NCBI RefSeq assembly: GCF_039523435.1
Contig: NZ_BAAAFH010000011.1
Coordinates: 248,001-312,000 of the forward strand
Length of the DNA: 64,000 nucleotides
Reading direction: 5' to 3'
Origin: Wandonia haliotis
GTDB taxonomy: Bacteria > Bacteroidota > Bacteroidia > Flavobacteriales_D > Crocinitomicaceae
The position numbers and the translations under genes were made by a program. Below, one piece after another: positions 33,578-42,800 of the stretch. The notes under the pieces are model-generated. The model did no database searches. It worked only from the letters and a program-made list of their open reading frames with translations, and was not told the DNA's origin. The number at the start of each line of letters is the position of its first letter. Positions within the stretch are counted from its first letter, which is position 1.

Positions 33578-34057
33578 CTAGAAGTAAGTGTTGTCTTCCT
33601 CCTTAAAAAACTTACTATCTCGCGTATTCTTCTGAACAGCAATGGCAGCGAATAAAGAGAGAGTAAAAGCCATTCCATAAAATCCTTTTTCACTTAAGGA
33701 TAGATCAGCATTGCGTAGCCCGACCACAAGCAATACAATAGAGGTCAGCGTCGTAAACCAACTGATTCCATAGTAAATATCTGTTACCTCAATTCCTTCG
33801 GAGCGGTCTCTTACACATTTTTGTACCGAAATAGCTGAAAACAAGCCGAATAAGATCACGGTAAAATAATAGCCTTTTTCATTGAGCAACATATCCGAAT
33901 TCCATAAACCGATACAATACGAAACTAAACCTGCTCCAAGAGCTACCCAGGATGCTCCAATAAATGCAGGGGTTGGTTTCATTCCTCTGGTTTGCACTGC
34001 TCTTTTCGAAGCTTTATTTTCATGAGTTACTGTTACATTCATTTCATCGTTTGTCAT
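33578..34057 (-). CDS. YiaA/YiaB-type inner-membrane protein
   Basis: A 159-aa membrane protein made of two copies of a two-helix unit. Each copy ends in a conserved NEKGYYFTVILFGLFSAISVQK or SEKGFYGMAFTLSLFAAIAVQK segment followed by an R-D-R-like turn. There are four TM helices in total, about 33-53, 61-79, 98-117 and 126-143. This is the YiaAB domain arrangement. Function is unknown. The N-terminal 25 residues are hydrophilic; a later ATG (MNVTV or MKPTP) could be the true start. Confidence 0.82.
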   Translation of the reverse strand: MTNDEMNVTVTHENKASKRAVQTRGMKPTPAFIGASWVALGAGLVSYCIGLWNSDMLLNEKGYYFTVILFGLFSAISVQKCVRDRSEGIEVTDIYYGISWFTTLTSIVLLVVGLRNADLSLSEKGFYGMAFTLSLFAAIAVQKNTRDSKFFKEEDNTYF

Positions 34058-34206
34058 ACTATTCTGTTTTTAAGTTCTGAGACAAAAGTGAGGCATCTGT
34101 GTTATTTGAACAAACCCATTTTTGTAATTTAATTACTATATAATTTGTGTTTTTAATTCTAAATAATCTATTAAATAAGTAAATTAGAATATTTTTATTA
34201 CGATAT

Positions 34207-35664
34207 ATGAATGATATTATAGCTATAATAAATCTCTTAACTACCACCGAAAAGCAGAAGTTTATTCGTTTTTTGGATAAAAAAAACAAGCGACATGACA
34301 CGCGAAATATAACTTTGTTTTCAGCAATTGATAGAGGCGAAGCGGATTTAATTCGACAAGAAATAGGTACAAATGCTTTCAATGTACTCAAAAAACGCCT
34401 GATGGATAATCTGATTGATTTTTTAGCGAACCTCAGTCTCGAACAAGAAGCTTCATTGGAAGTACAACTCATGAAAAGAATTCTGGTTGTTCGTAAATTG
34501 CTAGACAATCAACTAGAGAAAAAAGGCTTTAAACTGCTGAAAAGGGCAGAGGATATGGCTATCGAAGTCGGGCAATTAACCTTATTGAATGAAATTTACC
34601 ACACGTATGTTGAATATTCACATTTACCTGAAGCTCCGGATCAGGAAGAGATTTTTGAGAAATTGAAAAGAAATACGGAGCAATTCATGGAACAGGAGCG
34701 GTTAAATATGGTTTACGCCATGGTGAAGAAAGCATTTAGTGAAAACACAACCAAAGATATTGATTTGGATATGCTTGTTAATGAGGCATTTGTGAAGTTT
34801 GGAGGAGATTCATCAATGACGTATACCTATAAATTACTCAGCCAGATAGCGCAAATAACTGACATTGTAGCAGAAATGAAGAAGGATTATTCTGCTATAG
34901 ACTTATTCTTTGTTGAAAAACTCGAACTGCTTGAAAGGAGAGGGGAGAGACGACATCCGAATTATCGTGTTGAGTTGATATATCATATCGCTAACATTTA
35001 CTTTCGACGTAGAGATTTTAGAAAATGTAAAATCTATCTGGATCGTTTAGAGCAAATCATCGACTCTAAATCAAATCCGAAACATTATGTTAAATACAAG
35101 AATTTGGAAGCATTGTATTACAATTATACTGGTAGTTATGGTAAAGCCTTGGATATTCTTGACCCTATACTAAACAATAATTCCCACGATGATACAATGA
35201 ACCCGCGTTTAGTTGTTGTAATGATTGAACTCCAGCAAGGAAATTACAATGCGGCCAGAAAACATTTATTTCGTTTAACTCACAGTGATCGTTGGTACGA
35301 GTCAACTATTGGTATCGATTGGACTTTACACAAAAAGTTTCTGGAAATTATTCTTCTGATCGAATTACAGGAATCAACGCTCTTAGAATCGCGTATTCAA
35401 AGTTTGGATAGGACATACGGTCAAATATTAAAATCCGGAACAACCAGAAATGCCTATAATTTTTTAAGACTGATCAAAAAAATGGTAAATAAACCGCATA
35501 TCGTAGAATCTGATGAATTCAGACTGCTTGTGGATAAAACAATTATTTGGCGACCCAAGGAAAGAGAGGATTTGTTTATGATGAGTTTTTACGCCTGGCT
35601 AAAAGCTAAAATGGAGAAGAGGAATGTGTATGAGGTTACATTGGAGTTGGTGAGTGATAACTGA
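34207..35664 (+). CDS. Helical-repeat (TPR-like) protein, unknown
   Basis: A 485-aa soluble, almost all-helical protein. TPR-like repeats are visible at about 255-330 (ELIYHIANIYFRRRDFRKCKIYLDRLEQII, LEALYYNYTGSYGKALDILDPIL). The N-terminus (LTTTEKQKFIRFLDKKNKRHDTRNITLFSAI) is a helical bundle. Similar proteins of unknown function are frequent in Flavobacteriales. No catalytic motif was found. It is the last chromosomal gene before the accessory island; repeat R1 starts 21 nt after its stop. Confidence 0.7.
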   Translation: MNDIIAIINLLTTTEKQKFIRFLDKKNKRHDTRNITLFSAIDRGEADLIRQEIGTNAFNVLKKRLMDNLIDFLANLSLEQEASLEVQLMKRILVVRKLLDNQLEKKGFKLLKRAEDMAIEVGQLTLLNEIYHTYVEYSHLPEAPDQEEIFEKLKRNTEQFMEQERLNMVYAMVKKAFSENTTKDIDLDMLVNEAFVKFGGDSSMTYTYKLLSQIAQITDIVAEMKKDYSAIDLFFVEKLELLERRGERRHPNYRVELIYHIANIYFRRRDFRKCKIYLDRLEQIIDSKSNPKHYVKYKNLEALYYNYTGSYGKALDILDPILNNNSHDDTMNPRLVVVMIELQQGNYNAARKHLFRLTHSDRWYESTIGIDWTLHKKFLEIILLIELQESTLLESRIQSLDRTYGQILKSGTTRNAYNFLRLIKKMVNKPHIVESDEFRLLVDKTIIWRPKEREDLFMMSFYAWLKAKMEKRNVYEVTLELVSDN

Positions 35665-35685
35665 AGCGGAACGGTTTAGATAATT

Positions 35686-36046
35686 CTATTTAACATAATA
35701 TTAATTATAGGACAAAACAATAGAAAGTCGCAAAAACAGCCGTGAATCGTTTGTCAGCTATAATTATATTATGTAAAATAGTAGCTCCGTCCTTGGAATA
35801 TAGCTTTGCAGTTCATTCTCTTGGGAATTTATGACATCGTTTCTATGGAACCGGAATTTTGTCCTATAATTTGACATTATGTGTAAATAGCCGCACGCCC
35901 GCGCTGTGGGTTTTGTCAGAACGTTTATGGGTGCCGTAAAAATTACAAACTGCCACGAGATACAATTTGTACCGTACAAGGCCAACGCTCGCCACCGCGC
36001 ATTTGCTTTTTTGCCACCGCGCAGTAAAGCCTTTTTTATTTAAAGA
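35686..36046 (+). repeat. Composite inverted repeat R1 (copy 1 of 3)
   Basis: Three versions of a ~33-bp motif, containing ACATAAT and ATTATAGGACAAAAC, occur in it: direct at 35686-35718, inverted at 35749-35781 and inverted again at 35857-35890. A GC-rich segment (AAATAGCCGCACGCCCGCG ... GCCAACGCTCGCCACCGCGC) runs to 36046. The first pair folds into a stem with bulged bases and a ~30-nt loop. R1 is nearly identical to R3 (55805) and shares its ends with R2 (52236), all in the same orientation. See findings for attC-like and MITE-like interpretations. Confidence 0.85.
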
Positions 36047-36141
36047 TGGTGTTCGCTTGGCATACAAATCGGCGCTCACGGAGTTTATGATATGTTCGTT
36101 TTTGCCTTGATGCAAAAAGAACCAAAAAAATCAAGACAAAA

Positions 36142-36148
36142 ATAAGCT
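36142..36148 (+). repeat. 7-bp target-site duplication, left copy
   Basis: ATAAGCT directly precedes the left IS21 terminus and recurs at 38664-38670 directly after the right terminus. Confidence 0.8.
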
Positions 36149-36235
36149 TGCATATTCCGCTGAAAACGGACAGGTGTTCCGTTTCAAAACGGACACTTTT
36201 CTCAAAAACTTTCGGTTAAATTAATTAATTTTTTT

Positions 36236-36969
36236 TTACTGTTCTTTTCTAAATTTTCTCATGGATTCCCCTTGCAATTCTATTCTGTAAGAACCATTAG
36301 TTAATCTATCTAATATTGCATCGGCAATAGTGGGTTCCTTAAAGCAGTCAAACCAAGCCTTTACAGGTAGTTGTGAGGTGATTATTGTGGATGAACTTCC
36401 ATGGCGCTCATCCACTAGGTCCAAAAGCATATTACATTGTTTATGATCAATTTGTTTGAGCCCAAAGTCATCGATAATTAAGAGTTTTGTCTTGGCTAAT
36501 TTGTCCATAAACTCAAAATAGCTGCCATCAGCCTTGGCCAGTGTCATACGATCCAGTAGCTTATTAGCGGTATAATAGATGGTTTTGAGTTCCTGGCTAC
36601 AAGCTTGGAAGCCTAAAGCACAAGCAATAAACGATTTGCCGACTCCGGTGGGTCCTGTAATGATCAGGTCTTTTGATTTTTTGATCCAGTCCCCCTGCTG
36701 CAAACGCAAAAGCATGTTTTTATCCATTCCTCTGGGTTGATGAAAATTGATTTGTTCAAAAGATGCTTGTTGTTTAAATCGGGCCTGAGTGATCAGGCGT
36801 TTTAGTTTTTTATTGTACCGATTCTCGTACTCTGCTTCGATAAGATGAGCGATAAGCTCATCTAAGGAGAAGTTCTTCTCCAGGCATTTTCGGTAAGTTC
36901 CCGGTAGGCTTGTGCAAATCCGTTTAAGCGCATGGTGTGCAGCTTTTCAAAAGTGGCATTAATATTCAT
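36236..36969 (-). pseudogene. istB: IstB ATPase of IS21, frameshifted
   Basis: IstB is the AAA+ helper that activates IstA for transposition. The frame starting at ATG 36969 reads MNINATFEKLHTMRLNGFAQ...YRELTEN and stops at a TAG near 36860. The -1 frame continues ...CLEKNFSLDELIAHLIEAEYENRYNKKL... to the intact ATPase core. That core has Walker A GPTGVGKS (about 25-32 of the downstream frame) and IIDDFGL, ending at 36236. Joined, they give the normal length of about 244 aa. A single-base indel near 36875-36895 explains it. Restart at Met 36727 would give a 163-aa core lacking the N-terminal domain. Confidence 0.82.
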
Positions 36970-36980
36970 ATCTATTGGTT

Positions 36981-38528
36981 TTAATTAAAATGTTCTTTTC
37001 CTCTGATGTTGGTGTGTACTTGTAACTGGAATAAGTCTAAAGGTTCTTCTTCCAGATCAAAGGTCTTGTTGTTCAGGGTGTTTTTGATAAACTTATACTG
37101 CAAGCAGTTCAGTTCAAGTGCCTTTTTGCAGGTTTTTATATAGTCGGACTTGGGGTGTTTTTTGGCCAGATTCAACAGTCCCATACAACTTCGGTAAGCC
37201 TGTTCGGGATGATCGCGACTGTCCAGGACCTTAGTGATGAGCTGTTCTACTTCAGGGCCTATGGATCGGCCCCAGCGGATAAAACGATCCGGGGTCCATG
37301 CAGCCTGGAAGTGATGATGGGCCGGGCGATGTTCACTCTTTGTGGTATATTTATAGGGGGTGTGGTCGCGCCGGTGCAGCGCAACCCTTTGGTGATCAAA
37401 ATAAGCCTCCAGGTAACGGTCGGTATAGATGACCCTGAGCTGTTTTCCCGTATACTGAAAAGGGACACTATAATAATGTTTGTCTTCTTTTAAATAAATA
37501 TGATGATTGTATTGCACCTTGAGTTTGCAAAAGTGTTTTAATTCATACCATGTAGTGGGCAGCGGCTTTAACTCTTTTTTCTCCACCTGGTCAAAGAGCA
37601 TTTGCCGGCTAAAGGGTTTGTTTTGAAAAGACTTTTGATTGTGTTTATCCAACTGATCCCAAAGGGCTTCATTGAGTTCTTCTATAGAATAAAAGACCCG
37701 ATGGCGCAAAGGGGCATAGATACGCTGATAGGCAATGCGCACAAAGTTCTCCGCTAAGGCCTTGTCTTTTGGGTGTAAAGCTCTGGCCGGTAAAATAACG
37801 GTTCCGTAATGCGCGGCAAAATCCTGATAGGTCTGATTGATTTCAGGTTCGTATTTATGGGATTTACGCACCGCAGCACGTAAACAATCCGGGACAATGG
37901 CTGCCGGAGCACCTTTATAAAAACGAAGGGCATTTTGATTTACGGCCACCCAATCCGCTTTCTTTTGCGAAGGGACTGCTTCAATATAACACAGCTGGCT
38001 ACAGCCAAGAACACTGACAAAAATTTCACAAGCTTTTCGTTTACCAGTGGTCCGATCCGTGATATAAAGTTTCTGTCCTGCAAAATCCACAAAGAGCTTA
38101 TCGCCAGCCTTATGTTCCATATGCATACTGACTTTGCTCTCTTTACGCCAATGATAATAATGATGGCAAAATTGGCTGTATTCATAGCCTTCTTTATGGC
38201 CCTGTCGGTATTCTTCCCAAAGCAGTTGCAGGGTGACCCCTACCTTTTTAAGCTCCTTTTCAAAATAGGGGAAAAGCTTTTCTAAAGCAATGTATCGGGG
38301 GTTTTGGGTTTGCTTCCTGATATTGAGTAAGTGGATTAGCTCACTGTCACTCATCCCGGAGATTCCCCTAATGGGAAGACCACTGCTTTTAAAACCCGCA
38401 ATATACTGGCTGGCTGCGGTTTTACCGATGCCTACAATTTTAGCCGCCTTTCGGCCACTAAGCCCTTGCTCAAAATATAAACGTAATAGTTCGCGTACTT
38501 CTCTCATACCTATCGGAATGTTGGCCAT
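36981..38528 (-). CDS. istA: IS21-family transposase IstA
   Basis: A 515-aa DDE transposase. The N-terminal helix-turn-helix (LYFEQGLSGRKAAKIVGIGKTAASQYIAGFKSSG) binds the termini. The integrase core contains the first Asp in LFVDFAGQKLYI, the second in IVPDCLRAAV (the usual DNL is DCL here) and the Glu in DKALAENFVRI. The C-terminal beta-rich domain (YYSVPFQYTGKQLRVIYTDRYLEAY) is family-typical. It lies 11 nt upstream of istB, and its reading frame is complete. Confidence 0.93.
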   Translation of the reverse strand: MANIPIGMREVRELLRLYFEQGLSGRKAAKIVGIGKTAASQYIAGFKSSGLPIRGISGMSDSELIHLLNIRKQTQNPRYIALEKLFPYFEKELKKVGVTLQLLWEEYRQGHKEGYEYSQFCHHYYHWRKESKVSMHMEHKAGDKLFVDFAGQKLYITDRTTGKRKACEIFVSVLGCSQLCYIEAVPSQKKADWVAVNQNALRFYKGAPAAIVPDCLRAAVRKSHKYEPEINQTYQDFAAHYGTVILPARALHPKDKALAENFVRIAYQRIYAPLRHRVFYSIEELNEALWDQLDKHNQKSFQNKPFSRQMLFDQVEKKELKPLPTTWYELKHFCKLKVQYNHHIYLKEDKHYYSVPFQYTGKQLRVIYTDRYLEAYFDHQRVALHRRDHTPYKYTTKSEHRPAHHHFQAAWTPDRFIRWGRSIGPEVEQLITKVLDSRDHPEQAYRSCMGLLNLAKKHPKSDYIKTCKKALELNCLQYKFIKNTLNNKTFDLEEEPLDLFQLQVHTNIRGKEHFN

Positions 38529-38663
38529 TATCCTTCGTTTTATAAGTTAATGGCTCCAAGATGAGAAAAGTGTCCGTTTTACTCCGGAATGGCTGTCCGC
38601 TTTAAAACGGAATCATTGTCCGTTTTGAAACGGAACGGGTGTCCGTTTTAAGCGGAATATGCA

Positions 38664-38670
38664 ATAAGCT
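38664..38670 (+). repeat. 7-bp target-site duplication, right copy
   Basis: ATAAGCT, identical to 36142-36148, marks the original insertion target of the IS21 element. Confidence 0.8.
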
Positions 38671-38900
38671 TCAGCGCGCCCTGTCCAAATGCTTGAAATT
38701 CTGCCAAACGAACCCCGATTATCATCGGGAAACGACAAGCGCCTTTGGCGAATTTCTACGCATTTGGCCATTACTCACAGGATTTAGTATTGATTTTCAA
38801 AGGAGTTCATGAACCCTCCGGGTTTCCCCCCAACGCCGGCCCGCATTTTTGTCAGGCCAACGCGCTTTTCTATTTTACATAATATCCGGTTAATCCACAT
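38671..38900. other. Non-coding remnant with hairpins and partial R-type motif
   Basis: No gene is seen. The stretch contains CCCGAT-tatc-ATCGGG, a second short hairpin (GCGCCTTTGGCG), and CTATTTTACATAATAT at about 38869-38884. The last matches the first half of the ~33-bp motif of repeats R1-R3 and is a truncated fourth copy. This is the sequence into which, together with 36047-36148, the IS21 element inserted. Confidence 0.5.
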
Positions 38901-39173
38901 TTATTTAACGACCGGTTTCTTTCTCTTTTTAGAGGCTTTTTCCGGGATGGTTACTTCGTTTTCTTTCTGTTGCGGTTCAATGGTAATGACCAGTTTACGG
39001 CTTGCCGTAGCGATATTGATCTCCTGCCCGGGTTCAAATCCACACTCCTGCAACCACTTCCCCATCAACCGTATTTCGGGGAATGTTACCATGTAATTCC
39101 ACGCTAGTTTTTCTCTTCGTTTCAATATTTTGCTGTACACCTTCATGCGCCGTGTTTTTGCAGAATTTTTCAT
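38901..39173 (-). CDS. SymE-like toxin of a type I toxin-antitoxin pair
   Basis: A 90-aa basic protein. The core FPEIRLMGKWLQECGFEPGQEINIATASRKLVITIE (about 30-66) is the SymE/SpoVT-AbrB-like fold. SymE of E. coli is SOS-induced, cleaves or condenses nucleic acid and is controlled by the antisense RNA SymR. The N-terminus (KTRRMKVYSKILKRREKLAW) and the C-terminus (KASKKRKK) are strongly basic. No antisense RNA promoter could be assigned with confidence. It lies between the IS21 remnant and a divergent XRE regulator. Confidence 0.72.
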   Translation of the reverse strand: MKNSAKTRRMKVYSKILKRREKLAWNYMVTFPEIRLMGKWLQECGFEPGQEINIATASRKLVITIEPQQKENEVTIPEKASKKRKKPVVK

Positions 39174-39417
39174 GCTCCTGTATTTTTGTTTCCCTAAAGT
39201 TGGTCAGCTTTGCAGAGGTATCCTACACAACAAATTTGTATTTTACAGCCGTGAACCGATGAATTTTATGTTTTTTACATATCTTTAGATGGGCGATTGT
39301 TTTACGGAATAATTACCTTTACCTGCAACATCCTTTAAACGTATGTAATTCTTTTGTTTTAAGGGGTTTGGAAGTAAAAACCAGACAGAGAATGAACTAA
39401 AAATACTATTTTGAGCT

Positions 39418-39837
39418 ATGACACATGCCACTAAAAATCCCAGAATACACCAGGGCCGCAACGTGAAGCGTTTTCGTGAAATGCTCGGCATCAAACAGGA
39501 TGCTTTGGCCTTCGAACTGGGTGAAGACTGGAACCAGCAAAAGATCTCCCTTTTGGAGCAAAAAGAAACCATCGATACTCCCCTACTCTCACAGATTTCC
39601 GAAGCTCTGAAAATCCCCGTCGAAGCCATACAGAATTTTGATGAGGAACAGGCGGTGAATGTGATTGCGAATACTTTTGGCGATAATAGTATAGGATACC
39701 AGAAGAATGAAAATCCCATTTTTAATCCTGTAGATCAAATTTTAAAACTGCACGAAGAGAAAATTGCGTTATACGAACGGATGCTGAAGGAGAAAGATGA
39801 AATGATGGCGCGGTTGGAGAAGTTGGTTGGGGGGTGA
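39418..39837 (+). CDS. XRE-family helix-turn-helix regulator with coiled-coil tail
   Basis: A 139-aa protein. The HTH region is about 13-70 (GRNVKRFREMLGIKQDALAFELGEDWNQQKISLLEQKETIDTPLLSQISEALKIPVEAI). The tail (about 105-137: ILKLHEEKIALYERMLKEKDEMMARLEKLV) is a predicted coiled coil, probably for dimerisation. This layout is common beside Bacteroidota mobile or defence genes. It is convergent with the TIR-Roco gene (27-nt gap). TATCTTTA at about 39278-39285 may be its -7 element, giving a ~130-nt leader. Target is unknown. Confidence 0.82.
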   Translation: MTHATKNPRIHQGRNVKRFREMLGIKQDALAFELGEDWNQQKISLLEQKETIDTPLLSQISEALKIPVEAIQNFDEEQAVNVIANTFGDNSIGYQKNENPIFNPVDQILKLHEEKIALYERMLKEKDEMMARLEKLVGG

Positions 39838-39864
39838 TTCTTCTAGAAACGTAAAGTAATAAGT

Positions 39865-42800
39865 TTAGATAGAATTGTCATCCAATTTACCAGCGATCTG
39901 TCTTTCATATATTTCTTGTATCTCTCTATTAGGAGCACCGCTTTTTTCTGGAGAAATATCGTGTTCAATCATAATCTTTATGGCTTGGGTTATTGTATGC
40001 CATGCAAGGTTTTGATTTTTAAAGCCACTAATAGGTTTCCCTTTGAAAGGCATAGCGGAGAATCGCTGTAGGTTTATCTTACCCTTTCTTCCCCATTCAT
40101 AATATTCTAAAATGATTGGAACGATTTTTACAGAAGAATTATCACTGTCGTATCTTTCGATGGCATCTTTAATTTCGTTTTCAATGACATATTGTGTACT
40201 GAAGAGATTAGGACTTACCATAAAAAAGACAATATCTGCCTGATTGAATCGTTCTCGAATACGTTCATCCCATAGATCACCTGTAATTAGATTTTCACAG
40301 CACCAAGGTTCTTCGATTAGTCCCCAATCTACTAATGGTCGCAAATACCGTTCAAAAATATGTACTTGAGCTAAGTCATATTTTGAATATGAGATGACTA
40401 CACTCTTTTTCTTGATTGGATTGTCAATAAATTCCATATACTCCTTTAAATTAAAATATTTCTTCTCTTTTTTATTAGGGTTTTTAAAATCTTTGAATTT
40501 CTTCTCTGAAAAGATATGTTTACCTACAGTTGCATTTTCTTTAAGTACCCGAGTAGAAATAAAATCTTCACCATTTAAAGTTACCATTTCCTCCAACTCA
40601 AATCCTTTATTGACTTCTAAAATATACTGACGTACCTGATTTATAAATAAGGGTTTATTCTTAGTAGTTTTTGTTAAATCGTAGATATCGATACAAGCAT
40701 TCCCTTCTTTATTACCAAGCCTGAATTTTATCATAGCTATCTCATCTGTGTTTGGGTTTTTAATCACAAGAGCGTCTTTCCAATAATAGAAAAGATCATG
40801 GTTTGTATTTAACGGAAAAAGTGTGCCGAAGTGCTGGAAAATATCGAGGATAACGTTTTTGTGGATAAATCCCTCGTACTCAAACCTTCGATAAGGGGTT
40901 TGTTTGTTGTTCAGGAATAAATTTACTTTATCATCGGGACTTTTAGGAAGATAAAGAGGAGCTATGAACTTATCAGACCCTGGATGCTTGAAGATCATTT
41001 TAAATTCCTGCATCATCGCTAATAGATCATCCACACTGCTATTATCTTTACCTAGAACCGTTACAACGTAATCTCGGTCAAATTCTCCTTTTTTTTCGAC
41101 GAGATTTTCCAACACCTTGTATATATTTCCTGTTACCCAGCTTTTATCAATGTATATTTTTTCATTCTTCAGTTCGTCAGTGTACAATAGCATACCCACC
41201 CTTTTCAGATAGCCCACCAACCGTCTACATTCAGCTTCGTCAAAGGGGTTATCCTCATCATTGAGAATATCATTGCAATAAATAAGAAATTCCTGCAAGG
41301 ATAAGATCGGTTTTCCATCGTATGCTGAAATTTTTTCTTTTATTGGCTCATAAGTTTTGGGTAGTCTTGTACCAATGATCTTCATCTTATCAAGCATTTC
41401 CCCGAACAGATTATCGAAATGATCTAAATTTCTTTTTGGTTTAATCGACACGTTTATTATATCAAATATGAATGGATATTGTTCTTTGATTTTAGCATTT
41501 TCTAAGAATTCGATATCTGAAGAATCCGCTACTTTATTTTGAATCACCAGTAGTTGGACGTTATCGTCTTCATCTTCTTTGATTTCAACATCAAAAGCAA
41601 AATTATCGGCTTTAATTCCCTTCGTATGAAATTTTATAGAATCCAACCAGTATCTCAATGGATAATCTTGCGTTTCAATTTCCACCTCGCTACCATCTTT
41701 TGTCCTCTGGTGTGTCGTTCTCGAATCTAATTTATTGGTTTTCGTATCCCATAATAGAAGATAAAGTGTATTGTTATCATAAAACAATTGATGTGTATCA
41801 TGATAATAGTCATGACCTCCAAAGTCAAAAACACGGAGTACACATTTTTCATCTATGCCCTGGATCGTATGTTTACTTTTAATTGTCCTCTCATCCATCC
41901 ATAGCGTAGGTAGGTGCTCCTCATCAAGTCCAATTTCCTGATTCAGATATTTTAATAGTGTAGATTTTCCAACCTCGCTATTACCGACAAGAATAACCTT
42001 GATATCTTTATTTTTGTATTGACCTCTTTTTTCGATATCCTCAAATGATCCAATGACCGCTTCTGTCCCGATATCAACAAAATTCATTGAGGGGTATTCC
42101 AAAGGATTATTAGCAATGTTTAACGTATTGATTTCCCACTTATCATTGCTTATTCCAATTCTCTCTATAATATTCCTTATAGGTCTAAGGTCCTTGATAG
42201 AATTATGATGTAAATCCAGGGTTTGAATACTGTGAAGGGCACTCAAGAACTCAACTTTGTCTATTCTATTATTACTAAGATTCAGCTCTTTCAAATTCAA
42301 CAGATCGGTTAGGAACTCAACTCTCGAAATCTCATTGTTGTTTAAATGAGCAAATCGTAAAGAGGTCAACTTATTAAGTCCTATCAAACTCGTTAATCGG
42401 TTGTTGCTGATGTTTAGATGTTCCAGTTTTTTTAATTTCGTAATTGGAGACAGGGTTGAAATGCCCCATCTATTCCATTTTTTATCTTTAAACACATTCC
42501 AATCCCCACCACAAATCAAAGTCCTTAATTCCGACAACTGACTGATAGATTCGGGAATGACACTAATATTATTGGGTTTTCCCTTGTTACTGCTTGTTTC
42601 ACGTTGCCAAGTTCCATCCTCATAAATTGCCCATTCATTGCTTAGTATCAATTCCTCAAGATGTGTGCACTCAAACAATTCCGGAATAATGGTCAAATCA
42701 CTCAATCCGCAATTTCCTAGATCAAGTTTTTTCGATCTTGTTTTTAAACACTCTTCGATTAACAAGCCAATTCTTGATAGATCCGCTCGTTCGACCTGTC

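Larger units (their letters stand above)
36149..38663 (-). mobile_element. IS21-family insertion sequence, complete ends
   Basis: A 2515-bp element carrying istA and istB on the minus strand. The ends are inverted: TGCATATTCCGCT then AAAACGGACA on the left, and the same motif read inward from 38663 on the right. Further sub-terminal copies of the TTCCG...AAAACGGACA unit are present (two on the left, four on the right), as is usual for IS21 transposase binding sites. The 7-bp direct repeat ATAAGCT flanks it. istA appears intact but istB is frameshifted, so autonomous movement is doubtful. Confidence 0.9.

Noticed and set aside
39285..39719. Minus-strand 144-aa frame opposite the XRE gene
   Set aside because: It is the shadow of the XRE coding sequence; codon pattern and HTH match are on the plus strand only.
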